A stretch of DNA of 64,000 nt from Clostridia bacterium (GCA_017937505.1 JAGBDL010000060.1:1-64000), one strand, 5' to 3'; numbered from the stretch's first letter, positions 25,700-33,588 are shown. Translations and numbers: made by a program. The notes: generated by a model not told the origin, from the sequence alone.

Positions 25700-27812
25700 C
25701 CCACACAACTCCTATGTCTTCCAATTTTGCGAACCGCTCCGTGGTCATGATACAGTTGCTGTTCTTTCCCGGAGTCTTTTTTGCGCTCTTCTGCCTGGCC
25801 AGCCACTTCCCCAGCTTGTAGCCATCCGGCGTGCAGTAAACATAAGGAATGTCCAGATTCCCATTTTGCCGGTAGTATTCCTCCGCCCTGGCATAGGCGC
25901 TGCTCCACTGGGCGTCAAACGTACCGTCCCAGATCATCCCGATGGCGCTGAGCTTGTCGATCTGCGTCTGAGACAGTGTTTTGCCTTTTCCCTCGCTGGT
26001 TCGGTTTCTTCTCTGCGCCGCGACCCAAAGCCCCAGCAGGAAGCCGTCCCCCGTCCGGTAGGTACGGGGAATGTCCAGACTGCCATGCGTCTCAAAATAT
26101 GCCTTTGCCTGCCTGTAATGCATTTCCCAGCGGGCATCAAACACATCCCAGACCATGCCGATTTCCTCCAGCTTGACGGCCCGATCTGCCGGAAGCTTTC
26201 CGTTCTTCCTTCGGCTTCGCTGGTAGGCAATCCACTTGCCCAGGTCGAATCCGCCGATCATCAGGCTGTCCGGAACCAGCAGGTCTCCGTTCGCCTGCGC
26301 ATACTCCCGGGCCAGCTCAAAGGCGTCGTTCCAGGCAGTGTCCGGCAGATTCCCCCAGACCATGCCGATAGCGTCAAGCGCCTCCACCCGTTCCGGGGAT
26401 AGCTCCCCCTTTCCGGTGCCGCTGTATATCGCCCGCTGGCTCTGAATCCAGACGCCCAGCTGCATGCCGCTATCCGTGACGTAGCGTCTGGGCACCTTCA
26501 GATTCCCATGCCTGATATAGTAGGAACGGGCCTCGGCATACCACATGTCCCACGTATTGCTGAGCGCCTTTTCCAACTCCTGCACCAGATGCGCGCCATC
26601 CTCCACCTGCTCCTCGATTTGAAACGCCTCTACCCGGATCAGGCTGTCCTGCCCGGTCTGGCGCAGTCTGCGGGCGGCGTCCGCCATCTCTGCGCGGATG
26701 GTTCCAATGCTGGTCAGGCCATCGAAGTTGTTGACCACGTCCAGAATCAGGGGCGTTTCCATGGTGCCGGCGGTCAGCGCTCTGCCGATCTGCTGCTTGT
26801 ACAGGATCGGTGAACTCGTGGGCCGGAACAGGATCACACCGCTGACATCCGGCACATGAATGCCCTCATTCAGCCGGTTGATGCACAGCAGCAGCTTGAT
26901 ATGCTCACTCTGATCCGCCAGGAATGCGGCGTATTCCGCCTCCGTTTCGGGCTTTCCCGCATACAGGCAATAGCAGTGGGGTGCACTGTCCACTTCCCGA
27001 AACCAGCGCGGGATGCTTGATCGGATCTCTTGAACATGTGCCCAGTCGGCACAGAAGAGAATGTACTTCCCGCCCTTTTTCAACCAGCGGGCAAAGATGC
27101 TCTCCAGCCCGTCAGCCCGGCACAGCGCCCGGCGCAGGGCATCCAGACACCGCTGACCGGGCTCCTTCATGCCCTGGGGCACCATGGTATCGATGTGCTT
27201 CTGGTAGCGACGCAGCTCGTGCTGATATCGAAGCATGGTCGTCACATACCTCGGCGCGGGCAGAATTCCCCGGACGATCGCCTCGCTCAGCGTCATCTCG
27301 CTGGCCACGCAGAGCCGGCCATCCACGGTGAACAGCTCCTCCGCCATGTTCCGGCAGTTGTCCAGATAGCGGATCGGGGTCGCCGACAGGCCCAGCACCT
27401 TCGCCTTGGGATACGCCTTCAGCAGCCGTTCCACGCCCCTGCCCCAGCAGTAGGCGCCGCAGCGATGGAACTCGTCCGGAATGATGGTTTCCGGCCGCAG
27501 CGCCATAAGCGCCTCCTCCGAGAGCCGCAGGAGCTTCGTGTAGGTCATGAATTCCACATTGGAGAACTTCCTCTGCGCATTGCGCTTCTGGTTCTCGAAG
27601 ATATAATCATTGGGAGACAGCCACAGGAACCGGTCATCCGGATGATCCTCGACGAGCTGGAAGGCCAGAAAGCTCTTTCCGGTCCCAGTGGGATGGATCA
27701 CGGCGGCGCGGCGGTGGCGCTCCAGCATGGTCACTGCCGCTTCATAGGCTATTTGGTTGTGCGTATAAAGCCGCACCGCTGCGCTCCCTTCCGCAATCAA
27801 CATAATCAGCAT
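25647..27812 (-). CDS. DEAD/DEAH-type helicase with four helicase-associated (HA) repeats
   Basis: The product is a 721-residue SF2 helicase-like ATPase: Walker A PTGTGKS (41-47), DEFH (113-116) in place of DEAD, SATP (143-146), and a C-terminal helicase lobe with YKQQIGRAL. From about residue 430 four tandem HA repeats follow, each with a YxxxxGxLxVP-like segment, an LGxWxxxQR segment and an LxxIGMVWD end. They probably bind nucleic acid. It is the first gene downstream of the invertible segment. As sequenced, its ATG (27812) lies inside the left inverted repeat with no Shine-Dalgarno sequence; inversion would give a five-residue-longer form with one. Its job in a polysaccharide operon is unknown. 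Confidence 0.88.
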   Translation of the reverse strand: MLIMLIAEGSAAVRLYTHNQIAYEAAVTMLERHRRAAVIHPTGTGKSFLAFQLVEDHPDDRFLWLSPNDYIFENQKRNAQRKFSNVEFMTYTKLLRLSEEALMALRPETIIPDEFHRCGAYCWGRGVERLLKAYPKAKVLGLSATPIRYLDNCRNMAEELFTVDGRLCVASEMTLSEAIVRGILPAPRYVTTMLRYQHELRRYQKHIDTMVPQGMKEPGQRCLDALRRALCRADGLESIFARWLKKGGKYILFCADWAHVQEIRSSIPRWFREVDSAPHCYCLYAGKPETEAEYAAFLADQSEHIKLLLCINRLNEGIHVPDVSGVILFRPTSSPILYKQQIGRALTAGTMETPLILDVVNNFDGLTSIGTIRAEMADAARRLRQTGQDSLIRVEAFQIEEQVEDGAHLVQELEKALSNTWDMWYAEARSYYIRHGNLKVPRRYVTDSGMQLGVWIQSQRAIYSGTGKGELSPERVEALDAIGMVWGNLPDTAWNDAFELAREYAQANGDLLVPDSLMIGGFDLGKWIAYQRSRRKNGKLPADRAVKLEEIGMVWDVFDARWEMHYRQAKAYFETHGSLDIPRTYRTGDGFLLGLWVAAQRRNRTSEGKGKTLSQTQIDKLSAIGMIWDGTFDAQWSSAYARAEEYYRQNGNLDIPYVYCTPDGYKLGKWLARQKSAKKTPGKNSNCIMTTERFAKLEDIGVVWDAEERNKTTGCGGSRHI

Positions 27813-27817
27813 TATGT
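27800..27817 (+). repeat. Left inverted repeat of the switch
   Basis: ACATAATCAGCATTATGT, the exact reverse complement of 28043-28060. It contains the present helicase start codon on the minus strand. Past a one-base mismatch outside the 18 bp, GTT is also shared. Confidence 0.88.
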
Positions 27818-27931
27818 CGTTTTGCAGGAGTGCAGATCATCTATAAACGTCCAAAAAGAGTATAAATAACAAAGCTCTTCTTATTCCCTGTAAAAAACGG
27901 GCATTGAAGGGCTTTTGGTGTTCATGCGATT

Positions 27932-27958
27932 AAAAACCTGTTGTCATCATTTCAGGTT
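27932..27958 (-). terminator. Terminator of the recombinase transcript, inside the invertible segment
   Basis: AACCTG (27935-27940) pairs with CAGGTT (27953-27958), and leftward transcripts run into GGTTTTTAAT. It would stop read-through from the recombinase into the helicase operon, leaving the operon dependent on the invertible promoter. Confidence 0.6.
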
Positions 27959-27976
27959 ATTTGTGTATATAGGGGA

Positions 27977-28005
27977 TTGAATGTAACCGGAAATCGTGCT
28001 AGAAT
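27977..28005 (+). promoter_or_regulatory. Promoter inside the invertible segment, currently pointing away from the operon
   Basis: TTGAAT (27977-27982) and TAGAAT (28000-28005) are 17 bases apart, with TG one base before the -10 box (extended -10). A second, weaker pair is TTGTCA (27941-27946) with TGTATA (27964-27969). Downstream, GGAG (28021-28024) precedes ATG (28033) by 8 bases; this ATG becomes the helicase start after inversion. Confidence 0.65.
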
Positions 28006-28042
28006 GGATTGAACGACTATGGAGTATAGTGGATGATTAACA

Positions 28043-28060
28043 ACATAATGCTGATTATGT
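28043..28060 (-). repeat. Right inverted repeat of the switch
   Basis: ACATAATGCTGATTATGT on the plus strand, exact reverse complement of 27800-27817. It lies between the recombinase stop codon and the segment interior. Confidence 0.88.
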
Positions 28061-28066
28061 CGCTTT

Positions 28067-28906
28067 CTAGAGCACGAGCCCCAGGCATTCCATCTTCCGG
28101 CGGTGCTCCACGCCCGTTGTCATGATGTAGATTCGGGTTGTGTTGATGCTGCTGTGGCCCAGAATGTCCGCCAGCTTCGCGATATCCTTCTCCAGTCCAT
28201 AGAATGTACGGGCAAACAGCTTGCGCAGATTGTGCGGAAAGACCTTGCTGGCCTTCACGCACGCCTTTTCGCACAGCGCCTTCATCTGCGCCCAGATACT
28301 GCTTCGATTGAGCGGCTGTCCGCTTCGGGTGATGAAAATCGCGCCGGAGCGGATGTCGCTTTTCTTTGCGTAGGCCAGCAGAAAGCCGCGCAGCTTTCCG
28401 GGGATCAGAATGGTCCGGGTCTTGCTCTTGCACCGGACGGTAATCTCTCCGCGCTGAACATCCTCCACGGTGAAAAAGCGCAGCTCACTCACGCGGATGC
28501 CGGTTCCGCAGATGGTTTCCAGAATCAGCCGAAGCCGGGAGTGCCGCCCTGCCGCGTCAAGCAGGCGCAGATACTCTGCCTTCGTCAGCTCCTTTTCCTC
28601 CGCGCAGTAGGCCGGCTGCTGCAGCTTCAGGCTCTTCACCCTGCAGTCCTGCCAGTTCTTATGATCCAGAAAGCAGTTGATGCTGGCCAGCATGGAATTG
28701 ATGGAGCGAACCGCGTAGCCCTTCTCCAGCAGATGCTGCTTGTAGGCCATCACCACCTCCTTGGTCACCGCCTGATTCTCCGCAAAGACAGAAAAAGCGC
28801 GGACGTCCCGAAGATACTTCTCCACGGTCGCCCTGCTCTTTTCTTCCAGCACAAGGGATTCCTCAAAGGCGTCAAGCTCGTTTTTTGTCAGCAATCGCTC
28901 TTTCAT
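28067..28906 (-). CDS. Tyrosine site-specific recombinase (likely DNA invertase)
   Basis: This 279-residue protein has an N-terminal SAM-like core-binding domain (about 15-100) and a C-terminal catalytic domain. Active-site residues appear complete: Arg138 (GTGIRVSEL), a lysine near 160, His225 and Arg228 (PHNLRK), His251 (LGHSS) and nucleophile Tyr260 (TRIYI). ATG at 28906 is chosen over an upstream start because the domain and GAGGG site fit. Placed directly beside the inverted repeats, it is the obvious candidate to flip them. No excisionase or phage genes are nearby, so a prophage integrase is less likely. Confidence 0.92.
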   Translation of the reverse strand: MKERLLTKNELDAFEESLVLEEKSRATVEKYLRDVRAFSVFAENQAVTKEVVMAYKQHLLEKGYAVRSINSMLASINCFLDHKNWQDCRVKSLKLQQPAYCAEEKELTKAEYLRLLDAAGRHSRLRLILETICGTGIRVSELRFFTVEDVQRGEITVRCKSKTRTILIPGKLRGFLLAYAKKSDIRSGAIFITRSGQPLNRSSIWAQMKALCEKACVKASKVFPHNLRKLFARTFYGLEKDIAKLADILGHSSINTTRIYIMTTGVEHRRKMECLGLVL

Positions 28907-29177
28907 TTCAATCAACCCTCGGCCGCCATGTGTCCGCACCCTTCGAAAGGAAAGCATGCGGACAGGCGGCCGCCTTTCTCATCAATTGAATCCGGGCAGC
29001 TGCACGCCCGGCGATCCCTGTTCCCGAACGCAGCAGCGGCATTCCCTCTGTATGCTTTCACCCACATTGAATGCAGCGATCCCAATGATCGCAAAAGCAG
29101 AGATACTGTTCAATTCCTTTTCAAATGGCTATATCCTTCAAGGACTTGCCTGCATCCCCGGATATATACCGCTCCAT

Positions 29178-29210
29178 GACAAAAAGGACAGAATACATCT
29201 TCTGTCCTTT
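29178..29210 (-). terminator. Strong intrinsic terminator hairpin
   Basis: AAAGGACAGAA (29183-29193) pairs perfectly with TTCTGTCCTTT (29200-29210) around a 6-base loop. Leftward transcripts continue into TTTTTGTC. It is the second terminator after the GntR gene, which leaves room for a short transcript between 29210 and 29440. Confidence 0.7.
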
Positions 29211-29441
29211 GAGCGCTTTCAAACAGAAGAACGGATTCTGTCCCTTCCGGATTTCCCATGTATGGTTTGCAGCTATACCGTTGACATGCTCGGACGATGG
29301 CGATATCTTCTTCCCGGAGCATCGATCCAGCTTCCTTCATTGCTGTCTCAGCGGCTTCAATGAGAAGCCATCCATGCCCTTCTCCAATCCCCAGGCTTCC
29401 GCGAAGAACCGGTTTATTCAGCGGATGTGCCCGCACAGATC

Positions 29442-29472
29442 AAAAGGGACCGCCTCCTGTTAAGGCAGTCCC
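29442..29472 (-). terminator. Terminator after the GntR regulator
   Basis: GGGAC and GCCT (29446-29455, one mismatch) pair with AGGC and GTCCC (29463-29472), followed leftward by TTTTGATC. It lies 36 bases after the regulator stop codon. Confidence 0.7.
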
Positions 29473-29507
29473 TGAAGGTTCGAAGAGATGATCGATTTGC
29501 AGTCGCG

Positions 29508-30227
29508 TTACTGCCTTTCCTCCTTGTCGCTTCGGATCTTGTTGAGCACATCAAACAGATGCTCCTGCATCGCATCCGACGCCTCCTGCGGCTTGTGCTC
29601 CGCAATCGCAACACAGATTCTCGAATGATACTCGTGACTCTTCTCAACACCGTGGTTGCGCTGGAATCCGATCAACCAAGTGGTATACATCGTCTCGATC
29701 ATTTCTGCCGTGCGAATGAACAGCGGGTTGCAGGAGGCCTCGGCTACCATCCGGTGAAACGCCATGTCGTATTTCGCGAACTGATCGTCATCCCCCTCCA
29801 TGTACTTAGCTGCTTCCTCACACAGCTCATACAGCCGGGAAATCTGCTCCGGCGTAGCCTTCTGCGCAGCCAGCCGGGCCGCCATGCTCTCTATGCCAAT
29901 GCGGTACTCCGTCGCAGCGGCCAGATCCTGCCCATTTGCCAGCATGCACGGCAGAATGGAATTGGCATACATGCCGATGTTCATGCTTCGCACACAGTTG
30001 CCATAGCCCTGCTGGTTCTCCACAATGCCCAGCGCGATCAGCTTGCTCATCGCCGTGCGTACCGTATTGCGGCTGACGCCCAGCGCTTCAGAAAGCTGCG
30101 ATTCCGAAGGCAGCTTGCTGCCCTCCGGGTATTGTCCGGAAGCCAGAATCACCAGCAGCTGGGAATACACCTCGTCAACGAGATTGCTCTTCTTGATTTT
30201 TTCCATACAATCAACCATCCTGTTCAT
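29508..30227 (-). CDS. GntR-family (FadR/FCD type) transcriptional regulator
   Basis: The 239-residue regulator has a winged helix-turn-helix at about 18-80 (GSKLPSESQLSEALGVSRNT) and an all-helical FCD effector domain (YDMAFHRMVAEASCNPLF is typical, with Asp and His metal ligands). GGGGAG lies five bases before ATG 30227, so this start is preferred over the two internal ATGs. FCD regulators respond to sugar acids or related metabolites. A FadR-like site at 38571-38581 in the importer promoter is a plausible target. Confidence 0.9.
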   Translation of the reverse strand: MNRMVDCMEKIKKSNLVDEVYSQLLVILASGQYPEGSKLPSESQLSEALGVSRNTVRTAMSKLIALGIVENQQGYGNCVRSMNIGMYANSILPCMLANGQDLAAATEYRIGIESMAARLAAQKATPEQISRLYELCEEAAKYMEGDDDQFAKYDMAFHRMVAEASCNPLFIRTAEMIETMYTTWLIGFQRNHGVEKSHEYHSRICVAIAEHKPQEASDAMQEHLFDVLNKIRSDKEERQ

Positions 30228-30241
30228 TGGTACTCCCCATA

Positions 30242-30270
30242 ATATTAGTTTTTCTGGTTCCCATTGTCAA
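30242..30270 (-). promoter_or_regulatory. Promoter of the GntR regulator
   Basis: On the minus strand TTGACA (30265-30270) and TAATAT (30242-30247) are 17 bases apart; the regulator start is only 15 bases beyond the -10 box, so the leader is very short. Confidence 0.7.
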
Positions 30271-30282
30271 CGATTTTGTCTT

Positions 30283-30642
30283 CTACTCCTTCAAAAACAG
30301 CACAATTGCCAGATAGACCAGATCCTCGCTTTCATCCAAATTGAGGATCTCATGCGCGTGACCGGAGGGCGTGATGTTCACATCGCCCGGATACACCGTG
30401 TATTCGCTGCCGTCCTCCTCCCGAACCACGCCGCGGCCGGAAAGGAAATAGCAGATCTCCGTATCCCCGGAATGCCGGTGCATGCCCACAGAATGCCCCG
30501 GCTTCAGCGTACCGCGGACAAACAGCCTGCCCGCCTGCCCCAGCTGCTCCCGCGTGAGGATCGTCTCCACGCCAAATTCTCCGTTGCCGCCATGCTTGGC
30601 CACATCGCTGGAGCGCGGATAAGCGTCGCTTCGAATAATCAT
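30283..30642 (-). CDS. Small single-domain cupin protein
   Basis: This 119-residue cytoplasmic cupin shows the first cupin motif as GHSVGMHRHSGDTEICYFLSG (His ligands in MHRH, Glu downstream) and the second as PGDVNITPSGHAHEILN. GGGGGAG precedes ATG 30642. It sits between a lipoprotein gene and the GntR gene. Substrate is unknown; small metal-dependent cupins in sugar operons often act as isomerases, lyases or sensors of sugar acids. Confidence 0.87.
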   Translation of the reverse strand: MIIRSDAYPRSSDVAKHGGNGEFGVETILTREQLGQAGRLFVRGTLKPGHSVGMHRHSGDTEICYFLSGRGVVREEDGSEYTVYPGDVNITPSGHAHEILNLDESEDLVYLAIVLFLKE

Positions 30643-30653
30643 GCGTCTCCCCC

Positions 30654-30971
30654 CTATTTCCTGACGTAATCCACTGAATCGATGGTGATCGTCTTTTCGT
30701 CCTTCTGCTCATAGGCATACGAGAAATTGCCGAACCTGGTCAGCAGCGTCAGCGTGCCATCCTTGATCTGATAGTCGACCGTCTGCTGCACGTCGCCCGA
30801 GATCATCGTCACCTTGTTGCCCGTGAACGTGACCTCCTGAATGACCATTTCCCCGCTGTCGACGGGCGGGTTCACCGCCGCATAGGTGCCCTCCAGCGTG
30901 TTCGCCTGCTGGCAGCCTGTCAGCAGGATCAGCACGAGCAGCAGAGCGATCCACAAAGCGCTTCGTTTCAT
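30654..30971 (-). CDS. Small lipoprotein of unknown function
   Basis: This 105-residue exported lipoprotein has a short basic N-terminus, the hydrophobic stretch ALWIALLLVLILLTGC and a canonical lipobox LTGC. The mature part (about 84 residues) has alternating strands such as TFTGNKVTMISGD and YQIKDGTLTLLTRFG, suggesting a small beta-barrel of the DUF5640/lipocalin-like kind. AGGAGG lies 8 bases before ATG 30971. Its canonical lipobox contrasts with the binding proteins of this window. Confidence 0.8.
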   Translation of the reverse strand: MKRSALWIALLLVLILLTGCQQANTLEGTYAAVNPPVDSGEMVIQEVTFTGNKVTMISGDVQQTVDYQIKDGTLTLLTRFGNFSYAYEQKDEKTITIDSVDYVRK

Positions 30972-30995
30972 CGTCAATCCTCCTGTCGCCCCGAA

Positions 30996-31592
30996 TCAGC
31001 GGGTAGCATGGGCCATTTCCCAGTAGACCCGTGCGTTCTCCTCGATCAGCTCCGCGTTGTTCTGCGCGTCCTGCATCGTCCCGGCAAAAGATACGAGGCC
31101 ATGCTCCTCCAGCAGGAAGCAGCGTACATCCGGTTGGCTGTCCAGCAGCGCGTCAATCATCGCCATGCCCGCCTCGTCAACCGTGTTGTGCTTGATCTTG
31201 AGGATCGGCACGGGCCGGCTGGTGATCTGCTTCATCTGCTTGGTGACCAGCGGCAGCTCATCAAAGCAGTTGGCACACATGATGGCGTACACAGGATGCA
31301 CGTGCACCACGGCCCCGATCTGCGGCAGCCTGCGGTACAGCCCGCCGTGAAGAATCGTTTCCTTCGTGGGCTTGGCGCTGCCCTCCACCAGATTGCCATG
31401 CAGATCGGCGATGACCAGGTTGGACTCGTCCACCTCTCCCAGCGTAATGCCGGAGGGCTTGACGATCATCAGCTCCGTATTGGGGATGCGGATGCTCAGG
31501 TTGCCGCCGGAGCCGGCCGCCAGGCCGCACGCAAACGCCCGGCGCGACGCAGCCAGATAGGCATTCTTGGCCTTGAGGAATTCCAGATACAT
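30996..31592 (-). CDS. Class II aldolase/adducin-family protein (fuculose-phosphate aldolase-like)
   Basis: The 198-residue cytoplasmic Zn-dependent aldolase has SGGNLSIRI at the start, the catalytic glutamate in PTKETILHGGLYR (Glu78), zinc ligands in VVHVHP (His97, His99) and a third histidine in EEHGL (His164). The family cleaves L-fuculose-, L-rhamnulose- or tetronate-type phosphates or epimerises ribulose-5-phosphate. No sugar kinase is adjacent, so the true substrate is unclear. AAAGGAG lies 9 bases upstream of ATG 31592. It follows the terminator at 31654-31690 and has its own promoter-like boxes. Confidence 0.9.
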   Translation of the reverse strand: MYLEFLKAKNAYLAASRRAFACGLAAGSGGNLSIRIPNTELMIVKPSGITLGEVDESNLVIADLHGNLVEGSAKPTKETILHGGLYRRLPQIGAVVHVHPVYAIMCANCFDELPLVTKQMKQITSRPVPILKIKHNTVDEAGMAMIDALLDSQPDVRCFLLEEHGLVSFAGTMQDAQNNAELIEENARVYWEMAHATR

Positions 31593-31624
31593 GTCAAGAC
31601 ACTCCTTTGTCCATGGTTTTCCCT

Positions 31625-31653
31625 ATGATATCACGCAAGCTCTGCAGAAACAA
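31625..31653 (-). promoter_or_regulatory. Probable promoter of the aldolase-lipoprotein-cupin genes
   Basis: On the minus strand TTGTTT (31648-31653) and TATCAT (31625-31630) are spaced by 17 bases, directly after the hairpin that ends the importer transcript. Confidence 0.5.
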
Positions 31654-31690
31654 GACCGGCCTATGACCCATGAAGGGGCATAGGCCGGTC
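31654..31690 (-). terminator. Terminator hairpin after the Rbs-type importer operon
   Basis: GACCGGCCTATG (31654-31665) pairs perfectly with CATAGGCCGGTC (31679-31690), followed leftward by TTGTTT. It splits the long minus-strand gene run into an importer transcript and an aldolase transcript. Confidence 0.75.
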
Positions 31691-31757
31691 ACTATTTAGC
31701 TGGCAGGAGCTTTTCAGGAATCAGATTTCAGTTCTTGCGCCCTCGCGCGGTATGCAA

Positions 31758-32690
31758 TCAGCGATACAGGCTGGTGTTGTCCTTGGTCACCAGCGTCATC
31801 GGGATGTACTGCTCCGGCGCGACCTTGTAGCCGTTGCACGCCAGCAGGCAGGCGTAGATGCAGTTGGCAATCTGGCTCTTCTCCTCCTGCGCGCCGGTCA
31901 GCAGGATCTCGCCCGCGTCGATAGCGTCCAGGCAGTCGTTATCCACGTCGAAGGTGACCTGGATCATCTCGTCCTGACGGTCCGCATCCTTGATGGCCTC
32001 GATCGCGCCCATCGTCATGTCCTTGTTGACAGAGGCGACGCCGTCGATGTGGTCATAGCGCTGCAGGAAGTTCTCCATGACCGTCATGCCCTTCTCACGG
32101 TTGAAGTCAGCCGGCTGAGAGTCGAGCAGCACGATGTCCGGATACTCGGCGAACGCATCCTTGTAGCCGTCAACACGCTCGGTCGAGGTGGAGTTGCCCG
32201 CCGTGCCTTCGATCAGCACCACGTTGCCCTTGCCCTCGAGCGCGTCGCACAGCGCCTTGCCCAGCTGATAGCCGACGGTGTAGTTGTCCACGCCGACCCA
32301 GCAGAGCACGTCGCCGCCGTATGCCTTGGTGTTCGGGGTCGCAATCGGGATGCCCGCCGCATTGGCGGCCTCAATCGCGGGGATGATGCCCGTGGAATCC
32401 GCAGGCGTGATCATGATGGCGTCCACGCCGTTGGTAATGGCCTGCTCAACGAGCTCAATCTGCTCGCTGACGCTGTACGGGGTCTCGGGGCCCTCGCAAA
32501 CGATGTGGATGTTGTCCACCAAGGAAGCGGCAGCCTCGGCGCCATCGATCATGCTCAGCATGAAGCTGAACTGCATGCTCTTGACGATAAAGACGAACTC
32601 ATAGGTCTTGTCGGCAGCTTCCGCAGCGCCGAAGGAGACCATGGACAGGCACAGGGCGATCGTCAGCAGAATCGAAACAAACTTCTTCAT
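31758..32690 (-). CDS. RbsB-type sugar-binding protein
   Basis: This 310-residue exported binding protein of the periplasmic-binding-protein type-1 family recognises a small sugar or polyol for the importer encoded upstream. A signal peptide with FGAAEAAD cleavage region is present, without a lipobox cysteine. The body has YEFVFIVKSMQFSFM, QAITNGVDAIMITPAD, and AANAAGIPIATPNTKAYGG, all characteristic. ATG at 32690 has AAAGGAGG at 6-base spacing; ATG at 32696 is too close to it. It is the last gene before the terminator. Confidence 0.9.
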   Translation of the reverse strand: MKKFVSILLTIALCLSMVSFGAAEAADKTYEFVFIVKSMQFSFMLSMIDGAEAAASLVDNIHIVCEGPETPYSVSEQIELVEQAITNGVDAIMITPADSTGIIPAIEAANAAGIPIATPNTKAYGGDVLCWVGVDNYTVGYQLGKALCDALEGKGNVVLIEGTAGNSTSTERVDGYKDAFAEYPDIVLLDSQPADFNREKGMTVMENFLQRYDHIDGVASVNKDMTMGAIEAIKDADRQDEMIQVTFDVDNDCLDAIDAGEILLTGAQEEKSQIANCIYACLLACNGYKVAPEQYIPMTLVTKDNTSLYR

Positions 32691-32754
32691 GTTCATCCTC
32701 CTTTGGTCATGTTGGTTCCCAGCTCGTTTCCTTACCAGCGTAAATGCGATTCAA

Positions 32755-33588
32755 TCAGCGCACCTGCTTGAACTCCTTCACCGTCTTGACGATGGCTTCC
32801 TCCGTCGGGATGCGCTCCATGGAGGAGGCGCCGACGAAGCCGTCGATCTCCGGCAGATACTTGAGGAACGCGTCGAAATCCTTCGGGGTCGCCAGCGGGC
32901 CGCCGTGCGCCAGATAGATCACGTCGTCGCGCTTGCTCTTGCCCGCCTCCATGATCTCGCGGGTGAGCTTGGCGGAATCCTCGATGGTCAGGCTCTTGGT
33001 GGTGCCGATCATGCCGCCGACGGTCAGGCCAACATGCGCGATGATGGCATCCGCGCCGGCCTCTGCCATCGCGGCGGCCTCCTGCGCATTGAAGACATAG
33101 ACGATGGTGAAGATGTCCTTGCTGCGGGCGATGCGCACCATGTCCACTTCCTTCTGGAAGCCCAGGCCGGTCAGCTCCAGCTGCTCGCGGAAGTTGCCGT
33201 CAATCATGCCGATGGTCGGGAAGTTATTGATGCCGGAGAAGTTTTCCGTCATCACACGATCCAGGTGGGTGCCAATCTCGCGGGTCACATCCTGGCCAAA
33301 GCAGGAGCAGATCACCGGCACATCCTTGACGACCGGCAGCACCTCGTTCGCGCCCATGGAGAACGCGACCTCGTTCGCGTTGCCGAAGGCCAGCCAGCCG
33401 CTCAGGCTGCCGTGGCCCGCCATGCGGTACTTGCCGCTGTTGAACACCATCAGCATATCCGCGCCGCCGGCCTCGATCGTCTTGCCCGTCAGGCCGCTGC
33501 CCGCGCCCGCCACAACGATGCGCTCACCCCTGTCACGGATGGCGTGCAGGTAGGAAAGGACCTCACTTCTGGAATACTTCTTCGCCAT
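32755..33588 (-). CDS. PEP-hydrolase-like TIM-barrel protein
   Basis: The 277-residue cytoplasmic protein resembles the 'phosphoenolpyruvate hydrolase-like' TIM-barrel family. GERIVVAGAGSGLTGKTIEAGGADMLM begins the barrel; other conserved stretches are PVICSCFGQD, GMIDGNFREQLE and AHVGLTVGGMIGTTKSL. In plant Tm-1 this domain is fused behind a UPF0261 domain; here the two are adjacent separate genes. Reaction unknown in bacteria to my knowledge; placement with an importer suggests a catabolic step after uptake. Confidence 0.83.
   Translation of the reverse strand: MAKKYSRSEVLSYLHAIRDRGERIVVAGAGSGLTGKTIEAGGADMLMVFNSGKYRMAGHGSLSGWLAFGNANEVAFSMGANEVLPVVKDVPVICSCFGQDVTREIGTHLDRVMTENFSGINNFPTIGMIDGNFREQLELTGLGFQKEVDMVRIARSKDIFTIVYVFNAQEAAAMAEAGADAIIAHVGLTVGGMIGTTKSLTIEDSAKLTREIMEAGKSKRDDVIYLAHGGPLATPKDFDAFLKYLPEIDGFVGASSMERIPTEEAIVKTVKEFKQVR

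Larger units (their letters stand above)
27800..28060. other. Putative invertible promoter segment (phase-variation switch)
   Basis: The 261-bp gap between recombinase and helicase is bounded by perfect 18-bp inverted repeats at 27800-27817 and 28043-28060. Each repeat is itself nearly palindromic, with 7-bp arms around an asymmetric 4-bp core (CAGC versus GCTG). A tyrosine recombinase gene ends seven bases beyond the right repeat. The best promoter inside points right, away from the helicase and glycan operon. Inversion would turn it toward them. Confidence 0.8.
28907..29507. other. 600-base gap without a convincing gene; two hairpins
   Basis: A minus-strand GTG-initiated frame of 108 codons (29110-29436) is open but has no recognisable product, and a strong terminator-like hairpin lies within it, which argues against coding. 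Other frames overlap and look random. I could not place the recombinase promoter with confidence. Confidence 0.5.

Noticed and set aside
28067-28906. Recombinase as a prophage or integrative-element integrase
   Set aside because: No phage, conjugation or excisionase genes, tRNA attachment site or long direct repeats are nearby. The adjacent short inverted repeats fit an invertase better.
29110-29436. Possible 108-codon gene in the gap before the recombinase
   Set aside because: It begins at GTG with no good site, and an 11-bp perfect terminator hairpin lies within it.
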